DNA of 64,000 nucleotides. It comes from Bacteroidota bacterium. Lineage in GTDB: Bacteria > Bacteroidota > Bacteroidia > Cytophagales > Cyclobacteriaceae. The DNA is taken from positions 1 to 64,000 of the forward strand of contig JAFEAM010000019.1 of NCBI GenBank assembly GCA_018266395.1. The letters run 5' to 3'. The notes below the pieces were generated by a model. That model was not told where the DNA came from. It was given only the letters and a program-made list of their open reading frames with translations, and searched no databases. The position numbers were made by a program, and so were the translations under genes. Numbering within the stretch: position 1 is the first letter of the stretch; each line of letters opens with the position of its first letter. Of this stretch, positions 9,752 through 17,939 are shown in pieces.

Positions 9752-10896
9752 CATTCGATAAAGTCTATCAGTATAATTTCCCTACCACCATCCGTTTTGG
9801 CCATGGCGCTGCAAACGAGTTGGGGGATTATCTTTTGAAAAACGGCTGGAAGAAGCCACTCGTAGTTACCGATCCTACAGTATCCCAGCTTGAATTCTTT
9901 CGGAAGATCTGTAGAGACCTGGCAGAGAAATCCATAAGTGTTGAAGTCTTTCAGGACATACACAAGAACCCGGTCAAGTCCGATGTGTACAAGGGCTCCG
10001 ATGCATACGATGGCGCACAACGTGACTGCATTGTGGGGATTGGAGGCGGAGCCGCACTGGATGTGGCACGAGCCATTGTATTGCGTATCCATCACCGTGA
10101 AGATTTATTCAAGTATGATGACCTGATTGGCGGCGACGTCTATGTGACCAATGATGTGCCTCCGTTTATTACCATACCAACTACGGCGGGAACAGGAAGC
10201 GAAGTGGGCAGGAGTGCAATTATCGCAGATGATGAAACGCACCAGAAACGCATCCTGTTTTCTCCCAAGTTGCTGGCGAGAATTGTATTCGCCGATCCCA
10301 TGCTTACCATGGAGCTGCCAGCCAGAATCACGGCTGCAACCGGGATGGATGCGCTCACGCATAACATGGAGGCCTTTCTGGCAAAGATGCCTCATCCGCT
10401 CGCCGAAGGAATAGCGCTCGAAGGAATTCACCTTATTCACGAATCCCTGGAAAGGGCGGTCAATCGTCCTGATCTCGAATCGCGCAGCAAAATGCTTATC
10501 GCTTCCCTGATGGGTGCAGTTGCCTTTCAGAAGGGATTGGGTGTCGTCCACTCGCTGGCACATCCCATGTCAGCGCTGCTGGACACGCATCATGGCTTGG
10601 CGAATGCGGTAAACATCCCATACGGTATGGAATTTAATATCGCAGGGTGCGAAGAGAAATTCAGAAGGATAGCCCGAACAATTGAACTCCCTGAAGAATC
10701 AGGTGAAGCCGTGGTGAAATATCTCTTCGACCTGAACCAGCGTGTTCAAATTCCTCACCGCCTTCGCGATGTTGGCGTCAGGGAAGAGCATTTAGCCACC
10801 CTGGCCGACCTCGCTTTTGCAGATTTCGCACATCCTAACAATCCAAAGCCAGTAAGCAGGGATGATTTTTTCAATCTGTACCGTAAGGCGCTATGA
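9748..10896 (+). CDS. Iron-containing (type III) alcohol dehydrogenase
   Basis: 382 residues, the normal size for the family. The Rossmann part has GIGGGAALDVARAI (about 97-110) and the hinge IPTTAGTGSEVGRSA (143-157). The metal ligands Asp201, His205, His268 and His282 are in place (TGMDALTHNMEAF, VVHSLAHPMS, DTHHGLANAV). These enzymes interconvert alcohols and aldehydes with NAD(P). Lying between a gamma-glutamyl ligase and an aldehyde dehydrogenase, it probably oxidises the free hydroxyl of the gamma-glutamylated amino alcohol. It stands where the Puu pathway has the amine oxidase PuuB. ATGA overlaps link it on both sides. Confidence 0.93.
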   Translation: MTFDKVYQYNFPTTIRFGHGAANELGDYLLKNGWKKPLVVTDPTVSQLEFFRKICRDLAEKSISVEVFQDIHKNPVKSDVYKGSDAYDGAQRDCIVGIGGGAALDVARAIVLRIHHREDLFKYDDLIGGDVYVTNDVPPFITIPTTAGTGSEVGRSAIIADDETHQKRILFSPKLLARIVFADPMLTMELPARITAATGMDALTHNMEAFLAKMPHPLAEGIALEGIHLIHESLERAVNRPDLESRSKMLIASLMGAVAFQKGLGVVHSLAHPMSALLDTHHGLANAVNIPYGMEFNIAGCEEKFRRIARTIELPEESGEAVVKYLFDLNQRVQIPHRLRDVGVREEHLATLADLAFADFAHPNNPKPVSRDDFFNLYRKAL

Positions 10897-11594
10897 TGAA
10901 GAAAGTAGTTGGCCTCACTGCCGGCAGAAAATTTGAGAATTACCGGCGTTGGCTCACCGAGACCAATGAGGTGGATTTGGTGCCGCTGAGTTACGAGGAG
11001 AACAATTTTGAATTGATAAAGAAGTGCGCTGCCGTGGTTCTGTCCGGCGGTGAGGACGTTCATCCGAAGTTCTACAAAAAGCCCGAGTATGTGGACAAGT
11101 ATGCTTTGACCGACCTGGATGAAAAGCGGGATGAATTTGAAATGCGCATCCTTTCTTACGCTGACCGCAAACATCTCCCTCTGCTGGGCATTTGCCGGGG
11201 GTTGCAGATAGCAAACGTTTTCTTCGGCGGCACCCTGCTCCCGGATATCCAGTCGTTTGGCAAGCCTGCCCACGTGAAACTGGAGGAAGGAAAAGATCGT
11301 TATCATCCTGTGTGGCTTACGGACAACACCCTGCTGCGCGAGATTACCGGTACACGTATTGGCGAGGTAAACAGCGCCCATCATCAGTGTGTGGATCTCA
11401 CGGGCGACGGCCTGACTATGAATGCCGTTTCACCGGATGGTCTCATTGAGGGCCTGGAAAAAAGGGACCGGGAAGACCGGGCTTTCTTCCTCCTGGTTCA
11501 ATGGCATCCCGAACGAATGCAGGACCCGTCGAGTCCATTTGCATTGAATATCCGTGAAAAATTTCTTTCCAGCATCAGGGCAAAATCAATATGA
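10893..11594 (+). CDS. Gamma-glutamyl hydrolase, class-I amidotransferase fold (PuuD-like, peptidase C26)
   Basis: 233 residues. The catalytic triad can be read: nucleophile Cys101 in LLGICRGLQIANVFFGG, and His205/Glu207 in VQWHPERM. An early SGGEDVHPKFY is typical of PuuD/YvdE-type enzymes, which release the product and glutamate from gamma-glutamyl amides. In this operon it should cleave the oxidised gamma-glutamyl product (gamma-glutamylglycine if the substrate is ethanolamine) and return glutamate for another cycle. There is no synthetase domain, so it is not an amidotransferase subunit. ATGA overlaps join it to both neighbours. Confidence 0.88.
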   Translation: MMKKVVGLTAGRKFENYRRWLTETNEVDLVPLSYEENNFELIKKCAAVVLSGGEDVHPKFYKKPEYVDKYALTDLDEKRDEFEMRILSYADRKHLPLLGICRGLQIANVFFGGTLLPDIQSFGKPAHVKLEEGKDRYHPVWLTDNTLLREITGTRIGEVNSAHHQCVDLTGDGLTMNAVSPDGLIEGLEKRDREDRAFFLLVQWHPERMQDPSSPFALNIREKFLSSIRAKSI

Positions 11595-12958
11595 AAATTA
11601 TCAACCCCGCCACCGATGAAGTAATCCGCGAACTGGAGGAAGACACTCCGGAAAGCCTTGACCGGAAAGTTGAGAAGTTGCGGAAAGGCGGTTCGCAGTG
11701 GATGAATGTTCCGCTTGTGGATCGCGTTGAAACCTTGCGACGGTATTCCCAATTGTTGAAGGATGAGACAGAATCCCTGTCAAAGGTTTTGACGGCCGAA
11801 GTTGGCAAACCTCTTCAGCAGTCGCGCAACGAAATCAACGGCGCCCGATCACGAATACAATGGATGACCGATAATGCTCAGAGATATCTGTCGGATGAAG
11901 TGATGACTGAGGCGCCCGGCATGGTGGAGCAAATCTCCTACGAGCCTCTTGGTATAATTTGTAATATCTCTGCCTGGAATTATCCCTACCTCGTGGGTAC
12001 AAATGTAATCGTGCCGGCGCTGCTGGCAGGAAATGCTGTTCTCTACAAACCGTCAGAGTATGCTTCGCTGACAGGACTTGAGGTTGCCCGCTTGTTGCAG
12101 AAGGCTGGCGTGCCGGAGGATGCTTTTCAGGTAGCCATTGGAGGACCCACAGTTGGCGAAGCTTTGCTGGACCTGCCTCTTGATGGCTTCTTTTTCACGG
12201 GTTCCTACCGCACTGGCAAGCATGTGTACGAACGGGTATCCGCCCGCATGATACCCTGCCAATGTGAATTGGGCGGCAAAGATCCTTTGTACGTGGCAGA
12301 CGACAACGGTGATATACACAGCGTGGCAGTCGCAACTGCAGATGGCGCCTTTTATAATAGCGGACAAAGCTGTTGCGCGGTCGAGCGGATTTATGTGCAT
12401 GAAAAGGTGTATGATCAATATGTGGAGGAATTTGTCAGGGAGGTGAAGTCCTATCGGCTGGGATCGCCGCTGGAGGAAGGCACCTATATCGGACCGTTGA
12501 CCCGCAAGGCCCAGGTTGAATTTCTTGAGGAGCAGGTGGCTGAGGCTGTAAAGTATGGGGCGACGTTGCGCACCGGAGGGAAGAAGGCTGAAGGCACAGG
12601 CAATTACTTTGAGCCTACCGTATTGACGGAAGTGACACACCAGATGAGTGTGATGAGGGATGAATCATTTGGCCCCATCATCGGGATTATGAAAGTCGCT
12701 GACGATGAAGAGGCAATCCGGCTGATGCAGGATACCGACTATGGACTTACTGCATCCGTTTACTGCAGTGACCGGGAAAGGGCAGAAAGGATTCTTCGGC
12801 AAATCAACGCAGGGACGGGGTACTGGAATTGCTGCGACCGTGTCAGCGCGGCAGTGCCGTGGAGTGGGCGCAAGCATTCCGGTATAGGCATGACGCTGTC
12901 ACATGCCGGACTCAGGGCCTTCACGCGCCCCAAAGCGTTTCATCTGAAGCAGTCATGA
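11591..12958 (+). CDS. Aldehyde dehydrogenase, NAD(P)-dependent
   Basis: 455 residues, slightly short for the family but complete. Catalytic residues are visible: Asn130 (SAWNYPY), Glu226 (CELGGKDPLY) and Cys261 (NSGQSCCAVERI), with a second Cys next to it. The coenzyme-binding FFTGSYRTGKHV replaces the usual FTGSTxxG. It should oxidise an aldehyde to an acid; by position, gamma-glutamyl-aminoacetaldehyde made by the preceding alcohol dehydrogenase, in the role of PuuC. It overlaps the hydrolase start-to-stop and the deaminase gene by ATGA. The substrate is inferred from the operon. Confidence 0.93.
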   Translation: MKIINPATDEVIRELEEDTPESLDRKVEKLRKGGSQWMNVPLVDRVETLRRYSQLLKDETESLSKVLTAEVGKPLQQSRNEINGARSRIQWMTDNAQRYLSDEVMTEAPGMVEQISYEPLGIICNISAWNYPYLVGTNVIVPALLAGNAVLYKPSEYASLTGLEVARLLQKAGVPEDAFQVAIGGPTVGEALLDLPLDGFFFTGSYRTGKHVYERVSARMIPCQCELGGKDPLYVADDNGDIHSVAVATADGAFYNSGQSCCAVERIYVHEKVYDQYVEEFVREVKSYRLGSPLEEGTYIGPLTRKAQVEFLEEQVAEAVKYGATLRTGGKKAEGTGNYFEPTVLTEVTHQMSVMRDESFGPIIGIMKVADDEEAIRLMQDTDYGLTASVYCSDRERAERILRQINAGTGYWNCCDRVSAAVPWSGRKHSGIGMTLSHAGLRAFTRPKAFHLKQS

Positions 12959-13434
12959 TGAGTGAGGAATCAAATCGATTTATGCTGGAAGCAATCCGGC
13001 TTGCTTCAGAAAACGTCCGCAAAGGTCTTGGCGGACCCTTCGGTGCGGTGATTGTGAAGGAAGGTAAGATCATAGCCACTGGAGTTAACTCAGTAACCAA
13101 AGACAATGACCCGACCGCTCACGCAGAGATAAACGCAATCAGAGCCGCCTGCCGGGCATTGAGCAGTTATCAGCTTGATGGATGTGATATCTATGCCAGT
13201 TGTGAGCCTTGTCCTATGTGCCTGGGCGCAATCTATTGGGCACGGCCTTCAAGGCTTTATTTTGCTGCTACCAAGCAGGATGCTGCTTCCATCCATTTCG
13301 ATGACCAGTTTATCTACAATGAAGTAGCCCTGCCTCACGTAAGCCGCTCACTTCCAACCCAACAGATGATGCGGGACGAAGCAATGGAGTCATTCAGGCT
13401 GTGGGAGAGCAGCGAAGTGAAAAAACAGTATTAA
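12955..13434 (+). CDS. guaD: Guanine deaminase-like zinc deaminase
   Basis: 159 residues from ATG 12955 (a second ATG follows at 12958). The cytidine-deaminase-fold zinc site is complete: His56/Glu58 in TAHAEINAIRAACRAL and Cys86/Cys89 in SCEPCPMCLGAIYWARP. The second segment and the C-terminal FDDQFIYNEVALP closely resemble Bacillus GuaD, which converts guanine to xanthine and ammonia. It is the last gene of the gamma-glutamylation operon and overlaps the aldehyde dehydrogenase by ATGA. Either purine nitrogen salvage is co-regulated with amine use, or the enzyme acts on a related heterocycle. The family call is strong; the physiological substrate less so. Confidence 0.85.
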   Translation: MMSEESNRFMLEAIRLASENVRKGLGGPFGAVIVKEGKIIATGVNSVTKDNDPTAHAEINAIRAACRALSSYQLDGCDIYASCEPCPMCLGAIYWARPSRLYFAATKQDAASIHFDDQFIYNEVALPHVSRSLPTQQMMRDEAMESFRLWESSEVKKQY

Positions 13435-13443
13435 TTAATGGGC

Positions 13444-13893
13444 CTATCGGGTGCGCTCAAATTTCCCGGTCTTTTCCTGAATTTTCACGCGAAAGATGAA
13501 TGATTTCATTTCGACTGCTGTTGAAGTAGGTTCAAACATTCGCGCTGAAGGACGGGTAGGGTCGTGCTCTTCAAAGTTGAATTGGTCGCGCAGAAGTTTC
13601 TTTGCATGAGAAATGTCCTTATCGTCTTTTAACAGTTCGAAGGTTCCCCACACCACCACAGTCTGCCAATTGCTTAGCGAAGCAGTTTGCTCCACCTCAA
13701 AACAAACGTTGGGGTTTTTGCGCATCATCTGGAGTTTTAACCCTTCATCAGAATGTGCATATATCGTGCTGCCATCGTAAGCATACATGAGTGGTGAGAT
13801 GAGGACCTTACCGTCTGCATAACACCCGATTCTTCCGATCTTCTGACCGCGAAGTACCGATTCAATTTGTTCAGGGCTTAGAAATCCAGTCAT
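13444..13893 (-). CDS. Pyridoxamine 5'-phosphate oxidase-family FMN-binding protein
   Basis: 149 residues with the split-barrel pattern: an N-terminal helix (SPEQIESVLRG), strands GRIGCYADGKVLISPLMYAYDGSTIYAHS, a helix KLQMMRKNPNVCFEVEQ, then TVVVWGTFELL. This is the flavin-nucleotide-binding branch common near stress genes, not the vitamin B6 biosynthetic enzyme PdxH. It probably binds FMN (or F420/heme-like ligands) and reduces small molecules; the reaction is unknown. It converges with guaD, 9 bp away, and is divergent from the GreA-like gene at 14025. Confidence 0.8.
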   Translation of the reverse strand: MTGFLSPEQIESVLRGQKIGRIGCYADGKVLISPLMYAYDGSTIYAHSDEGLKLQMMRKNPNVCFEVEQTASLSNWQTVVVWGTFELLKDDKDISHAKKLLRDQFNFEEHDPTRPSARMFEPTSTAVEMKSFIFRVKIQEKTGKFERTR

Positions 13894-14024
13894 GGGATAT
13901 CAATACGCGGCTAAAATAGAATACCGCCGTCTTGAACTGCATGACAAAAATCAATTGTGCTGGGGCATTTTGGTCAGAACAACCTTTCTGTGTCTGCTCT
14001 ATTTTTTCGCAACAATGATCAATC

Positions 14025-14489
14025 ATGGCGAGGGTCAAACTTAAACAACAGGTTCTGGAGGAGGGCATTAAACGGCACCAGGTCATACTGGACGATTATC
14101 GATCGCGGATCAAAGACATCCTGGACAACGAAGGCACGGTAAATGCGGAGGAATATGATGAGTCTGTACAGGCTTTCAATGCAGGATCCAGCAAGGAAGT
14201 GAACTTGCTTACAGAACAACTGAATGTGGCCAACCAGGAAATGGAAAGCCTTTTCAAAATGCAGTCTTACGTGAATGTCATTCATCATAAAGCCGAACGC
14301 GGTGCCGTCGTGGTTACAGACAAGGGAAATTTCTTTATCTCGGGAAGCATCAAGCCTTTCGATGTAAACGGTGAAACATATACTTGTCTGTCTGTCAACA
14401 GCCCCCTGTTCAAGATCATGGAGGGGAAGCAGGCGGGTGAAACATTCACCTTTCGCAAGACAAATTATTTGATCCGGGATATTTTCTGA
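14025..14489 (+). CDS. GreA/GreB-like coiled-coil protein
   Basis: 154 residues. The first 75 are a charged helical hairpin candidate ([40 protein letters not shown]) and the rest is an FKBP-like segment ending [19 protein letters not shown], which resembles the SPxxxALxGKxxGD signature of GreA/GreB. This layout suggests a distant relative that enters the RNA polymerase secondary channel, but the acidic tip of GreA is not obvious. It heads a run of stress-type genes and is 10 bp upstream of the BON protein. Role inferred; family membership moderate. Confidence 0.5.
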   Translation: MARVKLKQQVLEEGIKRHQVILDDYRSRIKDILDNEGTVNAEEYDESVQAFNAGSSKEVNLLTEQLNVANQEMESLFKMQSYVNVIHHKAERGAVVVTDKGNFFISGSIKPFDVNGETYTCLSVNSPLFKIMEGKQAGETFTFRKTNYLIRDIF

Positions 14490-14499
14490 AAGCAGACAT

Positions 14500-15183
14500 A
14501 TGAAGAAGGACCTCGAACTGGAGCAGGATGTGCTTGAAGAGCTGAGATGGGATCCCATATTGGAAGACTGTACGGATCAGCTGGGCGTGATGGTCCGTGA
14601 TGGCATGGTTGCCATTGCCGGCACCGTGGATGAACTCAGGAAAAAGCGTGCAGCGGTTGAAGCTGCGCTGCGGGTGGCTGGCGTGAGGGATGTAAGGGAT
14701 GACATTGTTATCCGGCCTCAATTGCATTCGCTCAAAACAGACGATGAGATCGGAGCCGCTGCCAGGAACGCCCTTCAGTGGAATGCATCCTTCAACAGCC
14801 AGCGGGTGCACCTGAAAGTGGAAGATGGCTGGATCACGCTGGAGGGTCAGGTGGATTGGGAATATCAGCGACGTGCAGTTGAGAATGCGGTCCGCGATTT
14901 GGTGGGCGTACTGGGCGTTCGGAACCTGATCACGCTGCGGCCTCGTCCGGAAGTAAAGGACATTAAGGGGAAAATAGCTGCGGCTTTTCACCGTAGTGCC
15001 TCAATTGATGCAGCCCATGTGCGGGTGGAGGTAGAAGGTAGTAAAGTGACGCTGAAAGGAAAAGTAAGATCATGGGTTGAAAAGAAGGAGGCTGAAAATG
15101 CAGCATGGTCTGCCCCCGGTGTCATCGTTGTTGAGAGTCTCCTTGAAATTGTTCCTGAAGTGCCCATCGAAGTGATCAGGTAA
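14500..15183 (+). CDS. Triple BON-domain protein
   Basis: 227 residues holding three BON repeats of about 65-70 residues (roughly 8-72, 80-147, 150-222). Each has a helix, then a strand pair such as [30 protein letters not shown] or [14 protein letters not shown], and a GV(R/I)-V-(R/E) ending. There is no signal peptide, so this one should be cytoplasmic, unlike OsmY. BON domains are thought to bind phospholipid or other surfaces and are common in osmotic/desiccation stress genes. Neighbours (GreA-like, DUF2267, PEBP, UspA) fit that setting. Confidence 0.9.
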   Translation: MKKDLELEQDVLEELRWDPILEDCTDQLGVMVRDGMVAIAGTVDELRKKRAAVEAALRVAGVRDVRDDIVIRPQLHSLKTDDEIGAAARNALQWNASFNSQRVHLKVEDGWITLEGQVDWEYQRRAVENAVRDLVGVLGVRNLITLRPRPEVKDIKGKIAAAFHRSASIDAAHVRVEVEGSKVTLKGKVRSWVEKKEAENAAWSAPGVIVVESLLEIVPEVPIEVIR

Positions 15184-15369
15184 GCGTAGCCAGAGTCTCA
15201 GTGCAGCTGGAAATCAACCATTATTTGTTTACATGCCCTTTCTTATCCCTGACTTGAATCATTCACTGCAGTGACTCCTGTCATGGATGGTCGGGGTTTT
15301 CACGGGTATGTTTAAATGAAAATGAAAGGAATCGTGTGCATTCCTTACTCTAACCCTAACCTCAATTAT

Positions 15370-15813
15370 ATGGCACTTGATTTTGAAAAATACGCGATGA
15401 AGGGAAATGAATTCCTCAATATTCTCGCGAAAAAACTGGGTGACGAGGCAGACCGTGACCGCGCTGCCAGGGTAGTAAGGAGTGTATTTCATTCTCTAAG
15501 AAGACACCTCAGCGTTGAAGAGTCTGTTCAGCTGCTCGCTCAGCTCCCTATGGCGCTGAAGAGCGTATATGTGGATGGCTGGCAGATCAACAAGCCGCAC
15601 GAGCGCATCCATACTTTCGATGATATAGTGAATGAAATTGTACAGGAGGAAGGCAGGGCCGCCTGGCGTGACTTTGGAAATCGCGAAGATGTGATTTTTG
15701 CCATTCGCGCCGTGGTCGAGACGATGAACCACTACGTATCCAAGGGCGAGCTTGAAGAGGCCTTTGGAACTCTCCCTGAAGGTTTGAAGAAAGCCTTTCT
15801 CGCCTGGGTGTAG
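15370..15813 (+). CDS. DUF2267 family protein
   Basis: 147 residues from ATG 15370; an in-frame ATG at 15316 would add 18 residues without family similarity. The sequence is all-helical with DRDRAARVVRSVFHSLRRHLSVEESVQLLAQLP followed by KSVYVDGW, a pattern I recognise as DUF2267, where two similar helical halves repeat (second: NREDVIFAIRAVVETMNHYVSKGELEEAFGTLPEGLKKAF). Biochemical role unknown; members often sit beside UspA and BON genes, as here. Confidence 0.8.
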   Translation: MALDFEKYAMKGNEFLNILAKKLGDEADRDRAARVVRSVFHSLRRHLSVEESVQLLAQLPMALKSVYVDGWQINKPHERIHTFDDIVNEIVQEEGRAAWRDFGNREDVIFAIRAVVETMNHYVSKGELEEAFGTLPEGLKKAFLAWV

Positions 15814-15828
15814 CAACAATGCCTGTGT

Positions 15829-16338
15829 ATGGAAGGGAAGAATCACGACATGAGCATGACTTCAGGTGAATTTCGTGCGATGCGTGTTACCTCGCCCTGG
15901 TTCGACCATGAACAGATGATTCCGGTAAAATTTACATGCGAAGGTGAGGACGTTAATCCGCCATTGGATATCGATGGAATTCCTGACAAAGCCAGAAGCC
16001 TTGCCTTGGTGGTGGAAGATCCGGATGCACCAGCTGGCACATGGCTGCACTGGTCCGTCTGGAACATACCCATTACACAACACCTGAAGGAAGATGAAAT
16101 TCCCGGCGTGCAGGGCAAGAATGATTTTGGCAGAAATGATTATGGGGGTCCGTGCCCTCCTTCCGGAACACACCGGTATTACTTCAAACTATATGCACTC
16201 GATGACCTGATTTCACTGAGGGCAGGGGCGTCCATCCGGAGTTTGTGTGCAGCGATGGAAGGCCATATTCTGGCCTATGGAGAATTGATGGGGACTTATA
16301 AAAAGGGCGTACATGAAAAACATACTCTGTCCCGTTGA
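15829..16338 (+). CDS. YbhB/YbcL-type PEBP family protein
   Basis: 169 residues. The phosphatidylethanolamine-binding protein motifs are clear: FTCEGEDVNPPLDIDGIP, VVEDPDAPAGTWLHWSVWNIP (anion-binding pocket) and GPCPPSGTHRYYFKLYALD. It has no signal peptide, so it is cytoplasmic like E. coli YbhB. Bacterial members have no firmly established reaction. Starts at 15850 or 15856 are also possible. Its last 26 bp overlap the UspA gene in another frame, so the pair is translationally linked. Confidence 0.88.
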   Translation: MEGKNHDMSMTSGEFRAMRVTSPWFDHEQMIPVKFTCEGEDVNPPLDIDGIPDKARSLALVVEDPDAPAGTWLHWSVWNIPITQHLKEDEIPGVQGKNDFGRNDYGGPCPPSGTHRYYFKLYALDDLISLRAGASIRSLCAAMEGHILAYGELMGTYKKGVHEKHTLSR

Positions 16339-17131
16339 CTTCAGCGAACCGGCACTGGAAGGCATGGAATATGCCGCCCAGATGGCCAGGTCACTGGGTG
16401 GGCGTCTTACCCTCATCCACATTGTTCCGTCCATATGGCCCGAGGCCGTGCATATGGAAGGCGAAGTCCTTGGTGCAGAAGAGTCCATCAGCAACAAGCT
16501 TGATTTCCTGAAAGAAAAAATTACCTCAGAATTCAATATTACCTGCGACTGGCATCTTACGCACACAGTCGACACAATTGAGAAAGCAATCGGTGAAAAG
16601 GCAGCGTCTTATGACCTGATCGTTATGGGTACCAATGGTGCTGATGATTTTTACCAGTATGCTTTTGGAAGCAACGCCTATCATGTCATCAGTGAGACCA
16701 AATGTCCTCTTGTGATTGTTCCGGAAGGATGCCAGTATGCCAACATCCAAAAAATAGTTTATGTATTTGATCCGGAGATGAATCCGGTTTACCTGGCCGA
16801 TCAGCTGGGCGAAGCGGCAGCAGCCTTTCCTTCCAAAGTGATTGTGCTGCACGTGCTCACCGATGTTGTAAGTGAGGAAACAGACCGTCAGATGGAAGTA
16901 TTGCAAACCACCCTGAAGGCCCGGGATTCTGCCGGGTTCCAGTGGGGCTTCGAACGTGAGTTTTCAGCTGACCCGGCCGGCGCGCTGGATCAAGTGCTGT
17001 CGGATAATGAACCGGCATTACTTACCCTGTCATTTCATCATAGGACATTGGTGGAGCGCCTTTTTGAGAAAGACATGGTAAAAACCCTGAGCGGAGTGGC
17101 CCGTCAACCGTTGCTCGTCATTCATCGCTGA
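16313..17131 (+). CDS. Universal stress protein, tandem UspA domains
   Basis: 272 residues with two UspA-like halves. The first (1-147) has ILCPVDFSEPALEGMEYAAQMA, the ATP-binding-type VMGTNGADDFYQYAFGSNAYHVI and TKCPLVIVP. The second (about 150-272) keeps the fold ending (ARQPLLVIHR) but has a degenerate nucleotide loop (LSFHHRTLVERLFEKD). Tandem Usp proteins of this kind are common in Bacteroidota. It ends a stress-type gene run that starts at 14025. Confidence 0.9.
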   Translation: MKNILCPVDFSEPALEGMEYAAQMARSLGGRLTLIHIVPSIWPEAVHMEGEVLGAEESISNKLDFLKEKITSEFNITCDWHLTHTVDTIEKAIGEKAASYDLIVMGTNGADDFYQYAFGSNAYHVISETKCPLVIVPEGCQYANIQKIVYVFDPEMNPVYLADQLGEAAAAFPSKVIVLHVLTDVVSEETDRQMEVLQTTLKARDSAGFQWGFEREFSADPAGALDQVLSDNEPALLTLSFHHRTLVERLFEKDMVKTLSGVARQPLLVIHR

Positions 17132-17170
17132 ACCTGCCGACCACAGGAGGGAATTACTTAATTTTTGACC

Positions 17171-17938
17171 ATGAAGCGCAAATCATTTGAGTGGTGGTAT
17201 GAGGTAATTATCCTGCTTCTCGCTATTAGTCCAGCTGTCAAAGGTCAGTCCATTTCCGCCAAAGACGTGATGCAGAAGGCCATGGACCATGTCAGGGGTA
17301 AGACTTCAAGGGCAGAGATGACGATTCGAACCATCCGGCCAACGTGGTCAAGAGAAATGACAGTAAGGACCTGGTCCAAAGGAGAAGAGTATGCGGTCGT
17401 CCAGGTTATGGCACCTCCCAAGGATAAGGGGGTGGCTTTTTTGAAAAGGAAAAAGGAAGTGTGGAACTGGATCCCAACGCTGGAGAGAAGCATCAAATTG
17501 CCTCCATCAATGATGTCGCAATCCTGGATGGGAACGGACTTCACTAATGATGACCTGGTCCGGGAATCCTCGATGGTCAACGATTATGATCAGAAATTTG
17601 TGGGTGATACTGTTCTCATGGGCCGATCCTGCTACATCATAGAAATGATACCAAAGCCGGAGACTGCCATTGTCTGGGGTAAGTTACTGGTTTATATAGA
17701 CAAACAGGATTACCTGGAATTGTACACGCGTTTCTTTGATGAGGATGGTACGTTGGCCAGTACTATGATTGCTACGGAAATCAAGGTACTGGGAGGCCGG
17801 CTTGTCCCCAGTCGAGTAGAGATGATTCCTGCTGACAAGAAGAATCAAAAGACTGAGATTATTTACCTGGGACTTCAATATGATGCTCCCATCGATGACA
17901 ACTTCTTTACCCTGACAAAACTAAAGAACCTCAACTAG
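17171..17938 (+). CDS. LolA-like outer-membrane lipoprotein-sorting protein
   Basis: 255 residues from ATG 17171, two codons after an in-frame TTG. A signal peptide ends near VKGQ. The mature part follows the LolA-like beta fold: SRAEMTIRTIRP, VQVMAPPKDKGVAFLKRKKEVWNWIPTLERSIKLP, WMGTDFTNDDLVRES and EIIYLGLQYDAPIDDNFFTL. Members of this group (PF17131-like) are periplasmic hydrophobic-cargo carriers next to transporters. Here it is one bp upstream of two LolC/E-like permeases, an ATPase and an outer-membrane barrel, so it probably shuttles a lipid or lipoprotein across the periplasm. Confidence 0.85.
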   Translation: MKRKSFEWWYEVIILLLAISPAVKGQSISAKDVMQKAMDHVRGKTSRAEMTIRTIRPTWSREMTVRTWSKGEEYAVVQVMAPPKDKGVAFLKRKKEVWNWIPTLERSIKLPPSMMSQSWMGTDFTNDDLVRESSMVNDYDQKFVGDTVLMGRSCYIIEMIPKPETAIVWGKLLVYIDKQDYLELYTRFFDEDGTLASTMIATEIKVLGGRLVPSRVEMIPADKKNQKTEIIYLGLQYDAPIDDNFFTLTKLKNLN

Positions 17939-17939
17939 T

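Noticed and set aside
12829..12954. Longer guanine-deaminase start at 12829
   Set aside because: The extension lies inside the aldehyde dehydrogenase gene, and the ATG at 12955 makes the same ATGA junction as the rest of the operon.
7095..13434. Classic Eut ethanolamine ammonia-lyase pathway
   Set aside because: No eutB, eutC, cobalamin genes or shell proteins; the ligase and gamma-glutamyl hydrolase point to another chemistry.
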